The notes under the pieces are model-generated. The model was given only the letters and a program-made list of their open reading frames with translations, was not told where the DNA came from and searched no databases. Of a DNA stretch of 64,000 nucleotides, positions 7,433 through 14,444 are shown piece after piece; positions within the stretch are counted from its first letter, which is position 1, and each line of letters opens with the position of its first letter. Origin of the DNA: Scleromatobacter sp964418745 (GTDB lineage: Bacteria; Pseudomonadota; Gammaproteobacteria; Burkholderiales; Burkholderiaceae_C); NCBI GenBank assembly GCA_964418745.1, contig CAYQMX010000022.1, forward strand, positions 1 to 64,000, given 5' to 3'. A program made the translations under genes and the position numbers.

Positions 7433-9964
7433 ATGCCGCCACTGAGTCTCCCGGTCGACCCGATCCGCTTTCACGGGTGGGAAATCCGCCCTTCGGAACG
7501 CCTGCTGCTGGTCGGCGGGCACCCCACGACGGTGGGCAGCCGCGCCTTCGACCTGCTGCTCGTGCTGGCCGCCCGCGCCGGCCAGGTGGTGACCAAGGCC
7601 GAACTGCTCGACGCCGCGTGGCCGGGGCTGGTGGTCGAGGAGAACAACGTCTCGGTGCAGGTCGCGGCCCTGCGCAAGGTGCTGGGCCCGGGCACGATCA
7701 CCACGGTGTCGGGCATCGGCTACATCCTGGGCGACACGCCCGCCGACGCGGACGCGCCGATGGCCGCGGTCCCGCGCGTGGCGCCGTCGGTCGAGGACGA
7801 ACTGGTGGGACGCACGCAGGAACTGGCGACGCTGCGCGAATGGTGTCGCGAGCGGCCGCTCGTCACCATCGTGGGCACCGGCGGCGTCGGCAAGACCAGC
7901 CTGGCGCGCGCGGTGGTCGCCCTGGTGGCGGCCCAGGACGCCTGCCCGATCCACTGGGTCGATCTCACGCCGGTGCGCGACGAGATCCAGTTCCTGGCGG
8001 CCCTCGGCAAGGTGCTGGGCATCGACGCGGGCGGCTACGCCGAGGCGCGCGGCCAGTTGCTGCGGGCGCTCGGCACGCTGGAGGCGGTCATCGCGCTCGA
8101 CAACTGCGAGCAGGTGCTGACGGAGGTCGCGGCGTTCGTGACGGAGGCCCGCGCGGCCGCGCCCGCCGTGCGCTGGCTGGCCACCTCCCAGGCGCCGCTG
8201 CACGTCACGCAGGAGACGGTGTACCGGCTGGCGCCGCTGGAAGTGCCGCCGGTGGGCGTCTCTGCCACCGCGGCGGCCGCCTCGGGCGCGATGGCCCTGC
8301 TGGTGCGCCGCGTCGTCGCCCTCGATCCGGCCTTCGCGCTGAACGAGGCCGCGCTGGCGACCGCCGTCGACCTGTGCCGCCAGCTCGACGGCCTGCCGCT
8401 GGCCATCGAGATGGCGGCCGCGCGCGTGGCCACGCTGGGCCTGGACGAGGTGCATCGCCAGCTGGGACAGCGGCTGCGCATGCTCAAGGACGTGCGCGGC
8501 ACGCTGGCGCGCCACCACACCCTGCGCAGCATGTTCGACTGGAGCCACGAGCTGCTGTCGCCGCTGGAGCGCAAGATGTTCCGCCGCCTGCATCCGTTCG
8601 AGGGCGGCTTCACCGTGGCGCTGATGGTGCGCGTGGCCTGCGATCCGGACGAGGTCGCCGCGCCGCTGGACGAATGGCAGGCCATCGACCTGCTCGACGC
8701 GCTGGTCGACAAGTCGTTCGTCCAGCGCAGCGCGGACGCGCCGGGGCGCTTCTTCCTGCTGGAGAACGCGCGCAACTACGCCGCGCTGCAGTTGGCGGAC
8801 TCGGGCGAGATGGCGTCCGTGCAACGCCGCCACGCCCACGTGATGGCGAGCTGGTTCGACAGCGCGCAGGTGGACGCCGGCCGCATGCCCGACGCCGACT
8901 GGTCCGCGCGCTACGTGCCCGAGCGCCACAACGTGCGCGCCGGCCTCGCCTGGGCCTGCCACGCCCGCGAGCCCGACGTGCTGGCCTCGCTGACCGCGGC
9001 CCTGGCGCAGATCGACGCGTTCGCGCACCTGGGTGCCGAGGTGCTGCTGTTCGACCTGCCGCTGCACGTGCTGGGCGATGCGATGCCCTCGCTGCGCGCG
9101 GCGGCCTGCCTGGGGCTGTGCTGGGCGCACTACGCCGACGGCAATCGCGAGGTGGCCACCGAGCTCGCGCAACGTGCGCTGGCGGACTTCAGCGCCATCG
9201 GCGACGCGGATGGCGCGTACCGCGCGCTGGCGCAGTTGATCCGCGTGTACGAGACGCGGCCGGGCACGCAGGCCCAGGCGCGCGAGTGCCGCGAGCGCCT
9301 GCAGGCGATGGACGATCAGGAGGTGCCGTTGCGCACTCGACTGATGGCGGCGATCACGCTAACACGCTATGGCGAGAAGACGGTAGCGAGGCTGCGCTCG
9401 CTGCACGACATGGCAAGCCACGCGGGCTTCGCGACACTCGCCGCCATCTGTCGGGCGCACCTGACGGATCGGCTGCTAGTGGAACGGCGCTTCGCGGAGG
9501 TTGCCGAGCTGGCCGCGCACTACATCGAGGCCGGCGAAGCCTTGCCGCGGGCCCGCGCCCTCATCCTGAACAACCAGGCGCAGGCGCTGATCGAGCTGGG
9601 GCGCTTCGCCGAGGCGCAGGAGGCCGCGCGAGCAGCGCTGACGGCCTTGCCCAGCTTGGTCGCGATGGTCATCGACGTATTCGCCAGTTCCGCCCTGAAA
9701 CAGGGGCGGCAGGTCAATGCGGCGATGTTGCTCGGTTTCGGCCATCGTCTGCGGGCCGATCGCGACCAGGCACCCGGCCGGGCTGAAGCCGCCACCATCG
9801 CCGCCACGCACAGCCAGCTCGAGGCCGCGTTCGGCGCGGAACGCCTGGACGAGCTCTGCCGCATGGGCGCCGCCCTGTCGACCGCCGAGGCCCTGGCGCT
9901 GGCGTTTCGCCCGGGCTCAGCCGAGCCAGGGTCGGGCCTGCATCAGCCGCTGCAGGTCGAGTGA
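7433..9964 (+). CDS. Winged-helix transcriptional regulator with P-loop ATPase and helical-repeat domains
   Basis: An 843-residue cytoplasmic regulator. Residues 1 to about 105 form an OmpR/PhoB-type winged helix (SRAFDLLLVLAARAGQVV, then a recognition region ending TVSGIGYIL). A STAND/AAA-like ATPase follows, with Walker A G148-T-G-G-V-G-K154-T and a Walker-B-like IALDNCEQVL; LDGLPLAIEMAAARV is typical of the NB-ARC subgroup. The C-terminal 400 residues are Ala/Leu-rich helical repeats (TPR-like) that would bind a signal or partner. No receiver domain is present. It is divergent from the MNIO operon and its 3' end overlaps tfuA by 48 bp in convergent orientation, so it physically links the two peptide-modification loci and may control one or both. 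Confidence 0.88.
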   Translation: MPPLSLPVDPIRFHGWEIRPSERLLLVGGHPTTVGSRAFDLLLVLAARAGQVVTKAELLDAAWPGLVVEENNVSVQVAALRKVLGPGTITTVSGIGYILGDTPADADAPMAAVPRVAPSVEDELVGRTQELATLREWCRERPLVTIVGTGGVGKTSLARAVVALVAAQDACPIHWVDLTPVRDEIQFLAALGKVLGIDAGGYAEARGQLLRALGTLEAVIALDNCEQVLTEVAAFVTEARAAAPAVRWLATSQAPLHVTQETVYRLAPLEVPPVGVSATAAAASGAMALLVRRVVALDPAFALNEAALATAVDLCRQLDGLPLAIEMAAARVATLGLDEVHRQLGQRLRMLKDVRGTLARHHTLRSMFDWSHELLSPLERKMFRRLHPFEGGFTVALMVRVACDPDEVAAPLDEWQAIDLLDALVDKSFVQRSADAPGRFFLLENARNYAALQLADSGEMASVQRRHAHVMASWFDSAQVDAGRMPDADWSARYVPERHNVRAGLAWACHAREPDVLASLTAALAQIDAFAHLGAEVLLFDLPLHVLGDAMPSLRAAACLGLCWAHYADGNREVATELAQRALADFSAIGDADGAYRALAQLIRVYETRPGTQAQARECRERLQAMDDQEVPLRTRLMAAITLTRYGEKTVARLRSLHDMASHAGFATLAAICRAHLTDRLLVERRFAEVAELAAHYIEAGEALPRARALILNNQAQALIELGRFAEAQEAARAALTALPSLVAMVIDVFASSALKQGRQVNAAMLLGFGHRLRADRDQAPGRAEAATIAATHSQLEAAFGAERLDELCRMGAALSTAEALALAFRPGSAEPGSGLHQPLQVE

Positions 9965-10570
9965 CTTGACGCGGTTCGCCGCGGTCCAGGTCAGCAGCGC
10001 CTGGGCGGCCGACGCGCTCACGCCGGCATCCACCAGCGCCGCCTGCACGAACTCCGGGGTGCGGTCACCGAACCAGGCGGCCGTCAGCGTGGCCACGGCG
10101 CGGGCCCCGGCGTCCTCAGCGATGCCCAGCGCGGCGCCGCGGATCTCCAGCGCGTGCCGCAGGTTGACCAGCGCCTCGGTCAGCGGAAACCAGGGATCCT
10201 CGGGGAAATGCAGCAGGCACATCTCGTCGTCGGTGAAGTCCGCGTGGCGGGCGAGCTGCTCGTACACATAGCCGAAGCCGCGCATGCCCTCGTCGCGCAG
10301 CTCGAAGGCGCGGATGGCGCCGATGCTGGACACGCCCCACACCTGCCAGCCGGCATCGATCGCGGCGCACAGCTCGGCGTGGGAGACGGCGGGCACGCTC
10401 TGGAAGACGCCGTCGCAGATCACCAGCACGCCCGGCGCCGACGCGGCCTCGACCAGCAGCTCGACGTCGCCGCGGCGCACCGGCGGCCGCAGGCGCACGC
10501 CGTCGCGCAGCAGCACCGCGCGATCCAGGCCATGGGTCGACGGCCCGGCGAACAGGGTGACCTCAGCCAC
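9917..10570 (-). CDS. TfuA-like protein, YcaO partner
   Basis: A 217-residue TfuA-domain protein. The family signature is clear: CDGVFQSVPAVSHAEL, then AIDAGWQVWGVSSIGAIRAFEL, then DEGMRGFGYVYE. TfuA proteins work with YcaO enzymes; in methanogens and thioviridamide-type pathways the YcaO-TfuA pair installs backbone thioamides, with TfuA thought to help sulfur delivery. The gene overlaps the end of ycaO by 8 bp, so they are translationally coupled. Its own 3' end overlaps the convergent regulator by 48 bp. Substrate and product here are unknown. Confidence 0.9.
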   Translation of the reverse strand: MAEVTLFAGPSTHGLDRAVLLRDGVRLRPPVRRGDVELLVEAASAPGVLVICDGVFQSVPAVSHAELCAAIDAGWQVWGVSSIGAIRAFELRDEGMRGFGYVYEQLARHADFTDDEMCLLHFPEDPWFPLTEALVNLRHALEIRGAALGIAEDAGARAVATLTAAWFGDRTPEFVQAALVDAGVSASAAQALLTWTAANRVKSLDLQRLMQARPWLG

Positions 10571-11774
10571 GATCCATCACCGCCGCCATCAGCCGCGGGC
10601 CCATGCGTCGAAGGTCGCTCTCCGAGCATTCGCAGCGCGGCACGACGATGCGCAGCGCGTGCAGGCCATCGAGGTCGGCCGCGAAGCGATAGCGCAGCAC
10701 GCTGCCCAGCCCGATGCCGCGCAGCCGCTCCAGCAGGTCGGCCAGCAGCTCGGGCAGCGACCGGCCCGCGGTGCTCGCCTGCGGCACGTCGCCGAAGGAG
10801 ATGGCGCCGTCGGCGTCCTCCAGCGTGGCGACGAGCCGCGCCTCGCGCTCGCGGCGCCGGGCCGGATCGACCTGCGTGTACTTGTCGTAGAAATCGACGA
10901 TGTCGTCGCGGCCGCCATGCAGCGTCGACAGGCGCGACTGCGCGGCTTCGCAGATGGCGCGCGTGAGGGCGATCTCGCGGTCGAGGTGCAGGCCGGAGCC
11001 GCTGCACAGGTTGATGTCGGTGCTCTCCGGCTCGATCAGCCAGGCCTTGAAGCACGGCAGGCCGGTGTCGCCCGGGACATGGCGCACCACCAGGCGCACC
11101 CCGCGGCGGCGCCAGGCGGCGGCCATCTCGATGAAGTGGGACGGCAGGCTGTCGTCCCGCACACGGCGCGAGGCGTTACGGGCCTGGTCGAGCGACAGCG
11201 CGTCGCGTTCCAGCACCTCGAGCAGGCCGTGCAGCGTGGCTTCGTCCAGCGAGTTGCCGGAGGCGACGCCATTGGTGTTCGATCCGAACACGGGCGGGAC
11301 GGTCGGCCTGGCGTCGGAGACGAACAGCAGCTCGGTGGGAAGCGCCGTCGCCACGTCGCGGATCAGGTCCTCGCAGTCGAGGACAGGCAGCGTCGACGCG
11401 CCGTCGACGGGCACGTCGCGACGCGGCGCGAGGTCGATGAAACGGAACGCGCCGGCCCAGCTCGCCTGCAGCGCCGCGAGGGACAGGGGCCGGCCGGCGG
11501 GGTTGCGCCGCGGGTCGGCCGCGGCGAACTCGAGAGCCTCCATCAGCGCCCCCACGCGCGACTCGATCTCGCGCAGGCCCTTGCCCGCGTGCACGCGCAG
11601 GCCCTGCCCGCGCGGTCGCACGCTGGCGTGGACCGGCAGCCCCAGCTTGTCGAGGCGGGTGATGTCGGTGACCCGACTGATGCCGAATCGGGGCATCAGT
11701 CGGGCGGCGCGTTCGCAGGTGGCCTCAGGCGACTCCAGCCGGAGGCTGGAACTCAGGCGGTGCGACGCCGTCAC
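10563..11774 (-). CDS. YcaO-domain ATP-dependent peptide cyclodehydratase/thioamidase
   Basis: A 403-residue YcaO enzyme. YcaO proteins activate a peptide backbone amide with ATP to make azolines, thioamides or amidines; with a TfuA partner, thioamidation is most likely. Core ATP/Mg motifs are visible around residues 70-83 (IESRVGALMEALE) and 165-191 (SNTNGVASGN, then LLEVLERD). The C-terminus lacks the PxPxP ending of azoline-forming members. I chose GTG at 11774: homology to the duplicated fragment upstream begins there, AGGAA lies 12 bp before it, and an upstream ATG at 11921 would overlap most of another gene. It follows small-protein gene B by 25 bp. Confidence 0.92.
   Translation of the reverse strand: MTASHRLSSSLRLESPEATCERAARLMPRFGISRVTDITRLDKLGLPVHASVRPRGQGLRVHAGKGLREIESRVGALMEALEFAAADPRRNPAGRPLSLAALQASWAGAFRFIDLAPRRDVPVDGASTLPVLDCEDLIRDVATALPTELLFVSDARPTVPPVFGSNTNGVASGNSLDEATLHGLLEVLERDALSLDQARNASRRVRDDSLPSHFIEMAAAWRRRGVRLVVRHVPGDTGLPCFKAWLIEPESTDINLCSGSGLHLDREIALTRAICEAAQSRLSTLHGGRDDIVDFYDKYTQVDPARRREREARLVATLEDADGAISFGDVPQASTAGRSLPELLADLLERLRGIGLGSVLRYRFAADLDGLHALRIVVPRCECSESDLRRMGPRLMAAVMDRG
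11635..11773 (-). repeat. Direct-repeat copy 1 (139 bp, 5' end of ycaO)
   Basis: This block encodes ycaO residues 1-46. It is repeated at 12336-12474 with only about six mismatches in 139 bp. Sequence beyond the block is far more diverged between the two copies, so this part has been homogenised or is more recent than the rest of the duplication. Confidence 0.85.
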
Positions 11775-11799
11775 AACGCGTGACAATTCCTGGCAGCAG

Positions 11800-11961
11800 T
11801 TACTCTTCGCTCGCTTTCCACAGGCCATTGCTGGCCACATAGACACTATCAGGAGAAGCCTCCGAAATGAAATTCTCGAGCTTGACCTCGAAATCCTCGT
11901 CGCGGCACTTGGCGCCGTCAATCGTGAATTCGGTCTGGCCGGTCGTGACTGTTGAAAACAT
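11800..11961 (-). CDS. Small protein B, putative YcaO-TfuA substrate (53 aa)
   Basis: A 53-residue gene directly before ycaO. ATG at 11961 follows AAGGGG by nine bases; stop at 11800. It is a paralogue of small protein A: over 42 ungapped positions 24 are identical, including EFTID, DF, KLE, FI, EAS, VYVA and the G-x-W-K near the end. It lacks A's Lys/Ala/Pro-rich head and has one Cys (C19) that A lacks. Codon use and base composition are clearly less GC-rich than in its neighbours. Position immediately upstream of YcaO-TfuA makes it a substrate candidate; an accessory binding protein is the alternative. Confidence 0.65.
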   Translation of the reverse strand: MFSTVTTGQTEFTIDGAKCRDEDFEVKLENFISEASPDSVYVASNGLWKASEE

Positions 11962-11974
11962 GGCTGTCATCCCC

Positions 11975-12474
11975 TTCTGTCAGTGGTTCCTGCAGAACGA
12001 CACCCGTGGCCGTTCGGATCGGAATTCAAGTATGCCCTACGCCGCCTTGCAGGGAGTACTGCATTTCCCAACATGTCCCGCGCCGGGCTCATGCATTTGA
12101 GCACCGGACGAACCGTCCCCCTTTTTTTCGCAGACGTCGCGCTGCGGCGTCCAGGTCGGTGGATCGCGATTCGCCAGCCTTGGTGCCCAGAATGTGGCGC
12201 CTGACAAAGTGCTTGCGGGTTTGCGTCGCGGAAAGCAGGAAAATGCGCCGGGGCCTCCACCAGCACCTCATCGGAGACCCGATCTCCCGCGTGCATGCGT
12301 AAGCCCCGTCCGCGAAAGCACGCGGGCGTGGACGGGCAGCCCCAGCTTGTCCAGGCGGGTGATGTCGGTGACCCGGCTGATGCCGAATCGGGGCATCAGC
12401 CGGGCGGCGCGCTCGCAGGTGGCCTCAGGCGACTCCAGCCGGAGGCTGGAGCTCAGGCGGTGCGACGCCGTCAG
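11975..12474 (-). pseudogene. Decayed 5'-half copy of ycaO
   Basis: Reading on the minus strand from 12474, the first 46 codons are almost identical to the start of ycaO (TASHRLSSSLRLES and onward). A small deletion then shifts the frame and an early stop appears at 12268. Homology resumes in another frame, e.g. HAGDRVSDEVLVEAP, then RIAIHRPGRR and PVLKC, against FRFIDLAPRR and PVLDC in the intact enzyme. It ends near the ATP-binding region (SDPNGHG against SNTNGVA), just before small gene B. The remnant covers about 170 codons of ycaO and cannot make a working enzyme. It shows that a peptide-plus-ycaO unit was duplicated in tandem. Confidence 0.82.
12336..12474 (-). repeat. Direct-repeat copy 2 (139 bp, within the ycaO remnant)
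   Basis: Partner of the block at 11635-11773, about 700 bp apart, same orientation, with roughly 96% identity. The downstream remainder of this remnant is much more diverged from ycaO. Confidence 0.85.
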
Positions 12475-12499
12475 GTTGCACGGCGCCACTGCCCGCAGC

Positions 12500-12808
12500 T
12501 CACTTGTCGTCGCCGTTGAGCTTCCATTCGCCGCTGGCCGCCACGTAGACCTTGCTGTCCGAGGCCTCGGCGATGAACTTCTCGAGCTTGAGCTGGAAGT
12601 CCCGATCGAGCAGCTTGCCGCTGTCGATCGTGAATTCGGCCGTGGTGTTGTCACCGACCTGGTAGGTCACCGTGACCTTGACCAGCGGCAGGCGGCCCTT
12701 GGGGCCGACGGGCTTGTTCACCGACTTGGCGGTCTTGGGCGCCTTGGCGGCCGACTTGGCCTTCTTCACAGGCGCTGCCTTCTTGGGCGACGTGGGCTTG
12801 GTTGCCAT
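12500..12808 (-). CDS. Small protein A, putative YcaO-TfuA substrate (102 aa)
   Basis: A 102-residue protein starting at ATG 12808 behind AAGAGGATCGG. Residues 1-38 are a Lys/Ala/Pro/Ser-rich disordered head; residues 42-102 are a compact beta-alpha-beta-like domain with TAEFTIDSG, DFQLKLEKFIAEAS, VYVAASGEWK and a GDDK tail. It has no Cys. The second half is clearly homologous to small protein B beside the intact ycaO, and the same order (small gene, then ycaO sequence) occurs in both copies. This repeated linkage is the main argument that it belongs to the YcaO-TfuA system. No signal peptide is seen. The basic head could also bind nucleic acid. Confidence 0.7.
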   Translation of the reverse strand: MATKPTSPKKAAPVKKAKSAAKAPKTAKSVNKPVGPKGRLPLVKVTVTYQVGDNTTAEFTIDSGKLLDRDFQLKLEKFIAEASDSKVYVAASGEWKLNGDDK

Positions 12809-12931
12809 CCGATCCTCTTGGTTGTTCCCGGCGAACGGCATCGTCTGCCTTCCGGTGACGGGCCCGAGTGTGCCAGAGGCCGCCCCCTCCCGTAAATCCC
12901 GGAATCGCCAGGAGGGCGCCGGCCACGCAGG

Positions 12932-12959
12932 TTTAGGAATCCTTAGGGACGCCTTTAGG
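12932..12959 (+). promoter_or_regulatory. Triple TTAGG repeat in a divergent promoter region
   Basis: The hexamer (T/C)TTAGG occurs at 12932-12937, 12942-12947 and 12954-12959, the last two continuing as GGACG. They lie 116-143 bp upstream of the LuxR-type gene and 124-151 bp upstream of small gene A. Regularly spaced copies 10-12 bp apart suggest a regulator bound to one face of the helix. No factor can be named. Confidence 0.35.
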
Positions 12960-13074
12960 GACGATCCAGGACTTCGCCGGCACGATCTCCGACATTGGAT
13001 CCAAGCCCTGCGACGCCGGCGAACCGCGCCGGCAACGCGGGGCCACCCTAGCAAAAACCATGAAGGAGTCCCCC

Positions 13075-13761
13075 ATGCTGCACCTCATCGAACGTTCCGC
13101 CTCGGCCGCCGCCGCCCGCGCGCCGCATCGGGCCCGGGCCACTTGCGCGCCCACCCCGCGCTACTCGATGGAGGCGCTGGTGCCGGCGCTGCTCGACCAG
13201 ATCGACTGCGGCCTGGTCGCCTGCACGGGCGAAGGGGAGCTGCTGCACGCCAACCGGGCGGGTCGGCGCGAGCTCGCCCATGGCGGCGCCCTCTGGCTGG
13301 CCGGGGGCCGCGTGGTCTGCGAGGCCTCGCTGCGCTTCGAGTTCGAGCACGCGGTGCGCGAGGCGGTCGCCGCGCGGCGCACCCGCATGCTGATGGTGGG
13401 GCCCGAAAGCGACCCGCTGCGCGTGGTCGTGATGCCGGTCTACGTCGAATCCGACGACGACCCGTGCGCGCTGGTGATGCTGGGCCGCCGCGCGCTGTGC
13501 AGCCCCCTCGGCCTGCAGATGCTGGCCCTCGAGGGCGGGCTGACGCCGGCCGAGCAGCGCGTGCTGCGCGCGCTGGTCGACGGCCGCACGGCGCACGAGA
13601 TCGCCCTCGACCACGGCGTGGCGCTGTCGGCGGTGGGCGCGCAGATCCAGGCCATCCGCGACAAGCTCGGCGTGCGCAGCGTCGACGCGCTGCTGCTGCG
13701 GGCGGCGCAGCTGCCGCCGGTCAGCTCGTGGCAGGAGCTGCCGCTGGCGCCGGCGTCCTGA
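13075..13761 (+). CDS. LuxR/FixJ-type helix-turn-helix regulator
   Basis: A 228-residue regulator. The C-terminal about 60 residues are a LuxR-type HTH: LTPAEQRVLRALVDGRTAHEIA, then a recognition helix with LSAVGAQIQAIRDKLGV. The N-terminal part resembles a degenerate PAS-like sensory domain (LLDQIDCGLVACTGEGELLHANRAGRREL). Start: ATG 13075 preceded by AAGGAG; the in-frame ATG at 13060 would overlap that ribosome site. No receiver domain is present, so it is not a typical response regulator. It is divergent from small gene A across a 266-bp gap. Confidence 0.85.
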   Translation: MLHLIERSASAAAARAPHRARATCAPTPRYSMEALVPALLDQIDCGLVACTGEGELLHANRAGRRELAHGGALWLAGGRVVCEASLRFEFEHAVREAVAARRTRMLMVGPESDPLRVVVMPVYVESDDDPCALVMLGRRALCSPLGLQMLALEGGLTPAEQRVLRALVDGRTAHEIALDHGVALSAVGAQIQAIRDKLGVRSVDALLLRAAQLPPVSSWQELPLAPAS

Positions 13762-13884
13762 ACGCCGCCCTCGTCGGCGCCCACCTGGGTCACGCCCAGG
13801 CTCGCGGTCAGCGCGCCCAGCCGCGGCACCGCGGCGGGCCAGTCGGTCTGCTCGAACGACTGGCGCAGGCGCGCGGCCGCGCCC

Positions 13885-14400
13885 TCAGCCCTTGCTGCGT
13901 TGCACCCCGGCCGACAGCCGCGGCGGGGAGCGCAGGGTCTGCAAGATCACGCAATAGCGTTCGGTCAGCTTCAGCAAGGTGGCGAGCTGCTCGTCGCCGG
14001 CATCGGTGTCGACCTCGAAGCGCAGGCGGATGTCGGCCAGGCCGACCGGCACGTCCTTGGCGAGCCCCAGCGTGCCGCGGAAGTCGCCCTCGCCTTCGAC
14101 CACCACCCGGGCCGAGCGGAAGCGGATGCCCAGCGCCGTGGCCACCACGTTGAAGGTGACGCCGGCGCAGGCGACCAGCGACTCCAGCAGCAGGTCGCCC
14201 GAGCAGGCCTCGGTGCCGCTGCCGCCCGCCTTCTCGTGCAGGCCGGCGTCGTAGCGCGCGAACGCGGTGTCGATGCGGACCGACGGCCGGTCGGGCAGCA
14301 GTTCGCCGACGGCCCGGAAGGTGTGCCGCGCCGCGTCGGGATCGGTCTTGTAGCGCGCCTTGAGGGGCGCCTGCAGTTCGCGCAGTTCGTCGGCATTCAT
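13885..14400 (-). CDS. OsmC family peroxidase-like protein
   Basis: A 171-residue OsmC/Ohr-fold protein. These cytoplasmic dimers reduce organic hydroperoxides through two Cys. The pair is seen as the Cys in EACSGDLLLESLVACAG and the Cys in ERYCVILQTL. The GGSGTEACSGDLLLESL motif fits the YhfA/OsmC-like subgroup rather than Ohr. It lies 44 bp downstream of the SDR gene and could be co-transcribed with it. Confidence 0.88.
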   Translation of the reverse strand: MNADELRELQAPLKARYKTDPDAARHTFRAVGELLPDRPSVRIDTAFARYDAGLHEKAGGSGTEACSGDLLLESLVACAGVTFNVVATALGIRFRSARVVVEGEGDFRGTLGLAKDVPVGLADIRLRFEVDTDAGDEQLATLLKLTERYCVILQTLRSPPRLSAGVQRSKG

Positions 14401-14444
14401 CGGCCGATGCTAGCGCACCCGTTCCCGCGCCGGGACGGCGTCGG

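Noticed and set aside
11774..11921. Longer ycaO start at ATG 11921
   Set aside because: It would overlap nearly all of small gene B in another frame, and homology to the duplicated copy starts at the GTG at 11774.
12268..12654. 128-codon minus-strand frame spanning small gene A's 3' part and the ycaO remnant
   Set aside because: It reads small gene A in the wrong frame and then the ycaO fragment; explained by the pseudogene.
13762..13884. Possible gene remnant between the LuxR-type regulator and OsmC genes
   Set aside because: Short GC-rich stretch with open frames on both strands but no recognisable similarity or start signal.
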